This document shows positions 33,601 to 42,600 of a stretch of DNA of 64,000 nucleotides, piece by piece; the stretch's first letter is position 1; each line of letters opens with the position of its first letter. Source of the DNA: Mermis nigrescens (Eukaryota > Nematoda > Enoplea > Mermithida > Mermithidae); contig JAVLUZ010000270.1 of the NCBI GenBank assembly GCA_036768485.1, positions 248,001 to 312,000 of the forward strand, given 5' to 3'. Position numbers and translations under genes: made by a program. The notes beneath the pieces were generated by a model. That model was not told the origin of the DNA, searched no databases, and saw only the letters and a program-made list of their open reading frames with translations.

Positions 33601-36600
33601 GATTTGAAGGAAAAATTTTTTCTGCTTGGGAAATGTCATGACAAAATTGCTTACTCTAAAATCTCCAAAGCGCTTAAATTAATTTATTAGCAGCTGGCTT
33701 ACAGAGTTTGAAAATTACAATCAAAAAAATAGTTTGCTCTAACCTTTCATGCAACTTATTTTCGTCGAAGTCGGCGACACTTCGGTCTTCATTATCGTTT
33801 ACATCCACCCTTATTCGCTTGCCTTTCTGAGTTTTTTCTTTGAACGATTTTTTTAACCTTTCAAAATGTCGCTCAATTTTCATGCTGAGGTCAAATAGCA
33901 GCCGTACATATAAATCAAATGCTCGCTGAAGAATTTGCCGATATTCGCGATTGTTATGAGAAATAGCGGCACACCGATTAGAGCGAAAAACATGCATACC
34001 CAGCGACCTGGAAGGCTAGAAGGCACTGGAGTGCCGTAGCCTAAAATAAGGGAAAATTGTTCAAAAAATGCTGATTTTCAATAAAATCAGAAACTCCGGC
34101 AATTTTCCGAATGACAGAACATGGGTTAGTTTAAACTGAGGTTAACGGAAATTCTCGGGTTAGCTAACCCACGGTTTAAATTTAACACGTATGACAGAAG
34201 GTGGGTTAAACTCGGGTAAGCTGACCCAGGTTTAAAACAAGGTAACCCGACTTTTATTACTTTAACCCGAGATTGACGCGTAGTTTGCAATGTCGAACAT
34301 GTATCAAAGACAGTAAATGTTCATTTGAACTGCTGGAATGATACAGGTACTGCTAAGCGAACCTTTCAATGGCAATGTTATGAAATATGCAGTAATGCTT
34401 TAAATGATTCGTCGACCATTGCGTATGCGATAAAAATAAAAAAATAAAAATCGGTCAAAGTAATAAATATAATTAGTAAAGATGTAAAATGAAGAAAATA
34501 ATCAAAAACAAAATAAGAAGCCCCTCAATCTGAATCAGCATCTGATCGATGTGACCGCCTTTGGTATAATATATTCGAAACAATTCGAGCTTTTAGAATT
34601 GTTTTGATATAATAGCGTAGGCACTAATTTTTCTATTTGCTCTAAGTTTGAAACAGCATTGATTTTAATTTTTGAGCTCAGCAGAATTAAAACATGTATG
34701 GCCAGTAACGCAATAAGATAGACAACCCAAGATTTGACCCCGCTAGGGGCAGAGTTAAAAATCTCGTGTTTAATCGACCATTTTTAACCCAATGTACGTT
34801 GGTTTAACCCGCTTTCTGTCATACCGGCATTTTACCCGAGATATTACACGACTCTAACCTTGGGCTAAAGTTAACCCGCTTTCAGTCATACCAAAAGTAG
34901 TTTAACCCGAGATTTTTGCTGGATTTTACTCGACTTTAACCTAAAGTTACGTTTAATCCACGTTTTGTCATTCGGACCTTAACGAAAAAACTATAATGTA
35001 TCAATGATCATAAATTTTCTACTGATTTTGCTATTTCACCCAATTTGGTGCACACGGATGCTTAAATAAAGTAAGTTTACAGCGCACAGAAAAGCTTATC
35101 TCACGAAAACGTTTTTAACGATAAAATTCGATACATCAGATTATGCTTCAAAAATGTTTTGATTGAGATCACGCATATTGTATTTATAAATTATTTGAGC
35201 CATTTTTTGGAAGTAAATCGAAAAAATTTCGACTTCAAATCCCATTGCTGAATAAATTTCTCGAAAATGTTTAATTTGCTTCCGTCTTATTCTAGATCCT
35301 AGAAAACACTTTCATTTAGACGATTGAAGGTTAGTTGGCTGACCCAGAGGGGCCAACCCAAATTAAATACTGCAGCCTTAATCCGCTACTGTTTTTCCGA
35401 CTCTCTAGACATTGCGAGAAGATGTGCCATTTTTGTCACAATAGTTTGTTTCAAGATTCTCGACACTCTTTTTACAGTAAGGTGATTCGAAAGCAGAGTC
35501 GAGCCACTCAGAGATGCTACATACATGAGTATGTCTAAAATAGAAAAGATAAATTTATGACTTAACTATCGTGCTTAAGCAAGTAACGGCGAAAAAGACC
35601 GACGCCGGAAAATTCCAAATGACGGAAGTTTTGTTGCTTCGTATTTCCGAATAAACGACGCGACCTTCGTCGAAGGCCTCGAAAAATTTTGACCCAGTTC
35701 GTCGAGCAATCGTTCGGCCATAGTGTGGAATTCGGCCAAGGTCGAGTTTTTTTCGCGGACAATGGCCCACAAGTCAGCCACGAGGCGTCCTTTCGTCACC
35801 TCGATAGCATTCATAAGACGTCGTTTTTCCCGCTGTTCTTGCGGGCCTTCAACGTTGTAAAAAATCGTCGCCCCAACCAGCGTAAAAGCAACCGTGAGCA
35901 ATACGAGCGCCAAGTGGGGCAGAACGGTGTGAGTGAACTAAAGTAGTAATAAGGGCAAGAGTCTTTTTTACATGCGTAGGTATATCTAAATATTAATTAT
36001 ACTATTAAAGAAAAATGCTCATTGAACAAAAAAGACGAATATACTTGGGGTTGTGGATCATTAAGGATGTGAGGGGACTAGGACAAAGCTGCCTATGTAC
36101 ATATATGCCTAAAGTCGCAAAATCTGCTAAAAATAAGACTTTCTCTAAGCAACGCAAAAAATCGAAGTATATTCTGCGGCCTACAGATTGAAATAAACTA
36201 TTGAACCAAGAAAAATGATTAAAATAGCAGCAAGTTAGCTATGCAGTAGCTATGAGAAATTAGATGGAGTGAACTAGCCGATCCTTTGCAAGCCAATTGA
36301 ATGAAATAGCAAAAATGCATTCGAGACAACCAAAGAAATTGTTGGTTTAAAGCGGCGAGAAACGAGTACGCTTACACGAAACAGACTAAATATAGGTATG
36401 CTTGCATGCCCGCAACGATTTTGTGCACCACACCTGGGCGTGTGGGGAAGGGGGGGTTTGGGGGGTATGCACCCCCACCCCCGAGAAACCAAAATACCCC
36501 CCTAGAAATCAAAATACCCCCAGAATTCAATTTTTGAATTTTTTTTGTTTTTTTCGCAATTTTTTGATGCCAATGGATAGTGCTCGATGAGAAACGTTGA

Positions 36601-39600
36601 AAAATTGTGTTTTTTCACCATACCACCATTTTAGGGCCCTTTTTTGACCTTTGAAAAATCTTGCACCCCCTCCAGAATTTTGTTGCCGCCCAAGTATGAT
36701 GTGCACTTATCAATTGACGCCAGGTTTGCTTGCTATAATGCTCATGATAACAAAATAAAACACCTCTAAATACAATTGCAGTGAGTTTTCTATCAAACAC
36801 GATACGAAGCAAGTCAGCCTTGCAACTTGCAAGCGGTTTACAACAAGTAAACATTTTACATTATGTTTGTACACTCTTATGTGAAACATTGAAAATTACT
36901 TAAAGGTTACACCTTTTCAGAGGCTGCACAATATACTCTGATTTTTCGCTTTGCTTAGAGAAAGTCTGATTTTTAGTAGATTTTGCGACTTTAGGCATAT
37001 ACATATGCAGCTTTTTCTTTGTCCCCTCATTTCATACATAAATTATCCACAATCCCAAGTATGTTCGCCTTTTTTGTTCCATCGGAGCATTTTTCTTTGC
37101 TAGTACCTTACTCTGAATTAGAATGATTTAAGTAAATCAGTCAGTAAACACACGGTAACATGCCACAATAATGACAGCAGTCATAGAACGCGGAAAACGA
37201 TATTGTTTTAAACATTAGCATTATCTTTGTTAAACAAGACAACTTTACCTTATCTAAATGGACCAAAAGTTTTCAGCATAAACTGTACGCAGTTATTGGG
37301 AGTAGAGAACACTTACGCTCAGATTCGTAATCCTGACGTTACATGGAAAATTTAAAAAAATTAAGTTTCTGCAACGCTCTGGAACTAAATTAAATTTTCC
37401 GTGTCAACTTAGATAACTACTGAGTGTAAACGAAAGGTACAGCAGATTCGTAATCCTGACCTTACAGGACATATTTGGAAAAAAATTACGTTTCGCAACG
37501 CTCTGGAAGTAAAATAAATTTGTAGTGTAAACTATACATTAATAATAATGAATAGTGCAAATTTTACACAACTACTGGGTGTTGAGAAAACTAAGAATCA
37601 GATTCGTAATTCGCACGTTACGTAGAACATTTTAAAAATAAAATTTAGCTTTCGCAGGGCTCTAGAACTAAAATAATTTGCAGTGTAAACTTTACACAAC
37701 TACAGAGTGTAAAAATGATTTTAGTCAGATTCATAATTCTGACATTATTCTGATATAGCGATCAACATTCATGAAAAAATTAGTCTCCACGATGGCCTGA
37801 TGATAAATAAATATAAGATATAAACCGCTTTACATCAATGTTGAGTGTAAACAAAAGCGCCGAAGTAGCGTATCACGTTCGATTTCTGGTAAATTTTAGA
37901 TTATGAGGTCGTGTTCAGACTCATAACCGGAGACGTTGGCAGCAAAAACAACACCGAAACTCGTTTAACACACCCAATTTTTGACTTTACACCTCCCGAA
38001 AAAGCTCAATATTGATGTAAATGAACGCAATTTTCTGTGACGTGTACCCCTTAGAAATTACTTTATTTTTATTCTATTCAACTTGCTCCAACTTCTATAA
38101 GGAGAAAGCGGCGAACAAAAAAGTGACGAAAACGTATTTTCCATCATCCATTACATTGTAAACTTTTAAAATCTGAACCTAATTCCCCATAGAGTGTAAA
38201 GAAATTCGGTTTGGGCCAGTTTGTAGCCTTTTAATTGTAGTAAGTTTGTATGTGCAAAACCTCTGTTCCGCGAATTCGCCCATTTCATACCCCTGATTTC
38301 GAACTTAACACTGCAATAAATAGTTCAGTATTGAGTTTTTACACGCGGTTTGCCACGATGTTTATTCATTAGATAGAATTTTATTTATATTCTACTCAAT
38401 TTGTCCCGATTTATAAGCGGAAAAGTTGGCCGGAAATTTTTAGACAAAATCCGGTTTTTACACCATTTTACTAGAATGTAAAGTTTGAACCCCTATATCT
38501 AACTCCGCTTTGAGTTTAAGAATATTCGCTGGTAAGCCAAAGGTAGCGCTTGAGCTGTAGTACATTTCCATGGATAGGTTTTTTAGGGGAGTCGAAAACT
38601 CGACTAAAATGTGTTTTACCCTCAAATTCTTTAAACTCTTTACACTGCCACTCTGGAAATAAGTCACTTTTCAAAAAAATAAAAACTGTCATCAAGACTA
38701 CAGAATTTCTTACATTAAAAATACCAAACTAAACAGAATGCAATACTGAGTTAGAAACGTCGTGTGACAGACCAAAATATACAGTGAAACTTTACACACT
38801 CTTTACACTACGGGTAGAAAAGTGAAAAAAAATTCAAAAGTCTAATTCGAATTTTTGTATCAACTATCTTTTAAAGAAAACCGCACAATAAAGAAGTGTT
38901 CCAGTGTTGCTGTAGGGGTAGACATATGTTGATGGTACCCAAGTATATCATAGGTATGCGCTAACGCTCTACCTATGATTGATTAAAAACGGGCATTTGA
39001 ATATATTAGTAGAATCGAGAATTTTTCCTCGAGGCATGTCATATATGCATCTACATCTACATGAAGTGTTTAAAAACAAACAATTTTTCGTGATGAAATA
39101 GGAAGTGGAAACTGAGTAAGCAGTGCTAGACAATTATTTTTTCTTCGAATTCAATCAGAAATCTTTATGAAACCCCACGAGGATGTAATGCGGCTAAAGA
39201 CCTGCTGAATTGTGCGCGCGAGACAAATTCTCAATCTCCCAAATTAATCTTTCTTTAGAATGTTATAAATTTGTTTCTCAAATTTAGATTTGATGTTCTA
39301 CTCCATAGTGCTTTTAATTGGTTTTGTTTAAGGATTCATAGTGGTTCGCTCGGTTCGCTGCATCCCACTACCAAGGCTAATGGACTTTTTCATTTGCTTG
39401 AGAGCTTTCTGAAGAAGTTTAAAGTGGCTAAAAAGTATTTTAAACAAATACAGCAGAAATGGTATTCCACAGCATATTGAGTTATGTTATGATCTTTGAT
39501 CTGGTTCAGCGACAAAGCTGTATCGGATTTATAAACCATTTTTATAGCCTGATTCATGTGGATTAAATTTGGTGAAAAATCTCTCGATTAAATGAAACAG

Positions 39601-42600
39601 GCTACATTTTATCGACAATCACATTATAAAATATGAGAAGATATGAGAATTCGGGTCACTTTAACGATGACAGAAGTCACTAAATCAAACTTATTTAGTG
39701 ACAAAATGACAAACTTTTAGTTTTATCGTCGAAATAAACGCAGTTGTATCTAGACATACAAGTGGGGCGTAGGGAGTTGGGGGTATGCTAAGTCCGAATA
39801 CCCCCAGAATTCAATTTTTGAATTTTTTTTGTTTTTTCGTGATTTTTTGATGCCAATGGATAGTACTCGATAAGAAAAGCTTAAAAATGGTGTTTTTTCG
39901 CCATACCACCATTTAAAGACCATTTTTTGACCTTTAAAACATTTTGCACACACCTCCCCCAAATTTTGATGCTGCCAAACTATGGTGTACATCCGTCTTG
40001 GGCGTAAGGGGGGGGGTTTGGAGGTATGCACCTCCCAGAAACCAAAATACCCCGGATTCAATTTTTAAAATTTTTTTTGTTTTTTTCAAAATTTTTAGAT
40101 GCCATTGGATAGTGCTCGATGAGAAACGTTGAAAAACGGTGTTTTTTCGCCATACTACAATTCTTAAGGTCATTTTTTTACCTTTGAAAAATCTTGCACC
40201 CCCATCCCCCTAGAATTTTGATGCCGCCGACCTATGGTCTAGATCCCCCAAATGAAAAAATTATGAATTTTCTTGAGGAAAATAATGCAAAAATGGATGA
40301 AAATTGAAAAATTTCTCCAAAAGAACGTCATATTGACCAAAAATTGTGTACTAGCTAGCTTTAGACGTTATTTTAGCGCTTTCACCAGTTTTTTAATATC
40401 ATTTTGGCCCAAAAAAAGCTTACTTTTTACCCCCTGCCCAGACCAGCTGACGACAACCCCAGATCGGCCATGCTGTGCATCTATGCACTGGTAGCGCAAT
40501 TTTATACAAAATGTTGAAAAAACAGCTTATACAAAGAATCGGCATATCTCAGATTTTTGACGCCCAATCTTCTAATTAAATTGATAAGCAAAGAATTAAA
40601 AGCCTGAATGACAGTCAAAACACAATATGATTTGGATAATCACTTAGAAAACACGAGTAGTGAGTGACTGTTTGTCGTGATAAATATATGTAAAGATTCC
40701 GTTACAGATTCTATTATATACTCTTTGCATTCTCTTTGATGATCACCATATAGAACTGGGCTCAATTTATAAATAATCAGGTTCAAGGCAGGCTTAGACT
40801 AGGACTTCAACCTTTAAAGAAACGCGGCCGCGTTCAAGATTTGACTTGAGCCGATTTCGAACTGTGACATCAAAATTGAACTCTACTTATGTTTATCAAG
40901 CATAGTTTTAAGCCTGGCTTAAGCCTGAGAATTTAGAAATCGGACCCTGAATCACTTTTTTAAATCCAGTCAATTCCGGTTCTTCCTCTTCCGAAAAGTC
41001 ACCGAGGGTTCCGTCCATATGCCGATTCGTAAGAGAATCGTCCTCATCCTCGTTATAACAATGTCCTTTATGATCATCTTCTAAGTGCGAATATAGCGGA
41101 TTTCCGTGTACAATAACTGGAATGATGCTGCTTTTAGAATCCGTTCTTAGTGGCGATTTTCTCGCGTTTTTCTCAATATTTTCCAAAAAATTTGTCGCCC
41201 TACTTTTGCTGTCTAGTAGCATGCTATCCGGTTCAAAGTGAACGGTTGAAAGTCCACTCTCGACCTTAAATTTAGCGAAATTGCATTTAACACACGCACC
41301 TTCGATTTTGGACAAGTTGAATGTTCGTAGCTGGAAAAAATTGATTTTAATTAATTTCAGCATACGGCTATAGAAAGTAATACATATTAGCATACATGTA
41401 CAGCCTCGAAATTCTGAGGTCAGCCCCGAAAAATTTTTAGAAGTGCTTTGCTCTCTAGACCTATTTCGAGAGAGCCAAAATCGTTGTCTAATTTTTCAAA
41501 TTATCTGACTCGGCGTCGGTCTTTAAAACACGGAAACATAAAAAATGAAAGATGAAAGTGCAGATGATTTAATTTCAAAATTTTATTGTTTGATTATCGT
41601 TTAAGAAGATGACACATCGACAAAATGTAAAGGTTGCCTAATTATTTAATGCTTTCAGATAAATCGATTTTGATTATTTTTCCGAATTTTGATGCTATCG
41701 CGAAGAACTTTAATATTTTCTCAAGATTTTCTAGAGAAGCTTCCGAGACTTATCAATCTAAATTCGAATTTGGGTGCATGATGAATTTAATTTTGGAATT
41801 ATAGTGAAACAATGCAATAAAACGAATCGGAGAGTTGTAGTCTGTTTCAACTAAGTTTGGGCAAGATTCTGAATATATCTAACGACAACAAGCTGTCAGA
41901 TTGCGATAAATGTATTGAATTGATCTATTATTACCGTGAAATGTCGACAGAAAATTCTTTAAATTCTTGCCCAAGCTTATGTGAAAATTTGTATCTAGGT
42001 TGGCCGTCCGTCCAGGGTGGCAGCCCGGTCAGCTTGGTCGTCCGTCCAGCCTACCCATGCTGTATGAGTGCAAAATTAGGGCGTGCATTTTCTAGGGTGG
42101 CCGCTCATCTAGCCTGGCCGTCCATCCAGGCTGGCCGTCCATCCGGGCTGGCCGCCCATCCAGGCTGGCCGCCCATCTATGCTTGCCGCCCATCCAGGCT
42201 GGCCGCCAATTTAGGCTGGCCGCCCATCGAGGCTGGCCGCCCATCCAGGCTGGCCGCCAATCCAGGCTGGCCGCCCATCCAGGCTGGCCGCCCATCGGAT
42301 GGCCGCCCACAGTGAAATATAGTTTATCTATACTGTCCAGAGTGTCCGTCCATCTATGCTACATTTAGTTTCTATTTTAAATGTTGCATAATATTGCGGC
42401 AATCTTTATTTGAATGCACTTTGATAGTAGAGGCGTGAAAAACTATCACAAATTACAAGATTATTTATCATAGTGAGTCTCATGAAACGAAAGTCGTAGT
42501 GTGAGGAAAAACAAACAATACATACTGTGTCAGAGCAGTTTTGTAGCTGCACTCACAACGTAAGTAAATAATTGAGTAAATACTTTTCTGGGTGAGCTAG

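Noticed and set aside
42094..42309. CRISPR-like regular repeat
   Set aside because: Units are contiguous with no spacers, and the genome is eukaryotic.
41857..42315. 152-aa plus-strand open frame with Trp/Pro/Gly-rich repeats
   Set aside because: It arises from the 17-bp GC-rich tandem array. 17 is not a multiple of 3, so all frames stay open with similar peptides. Not a gene.
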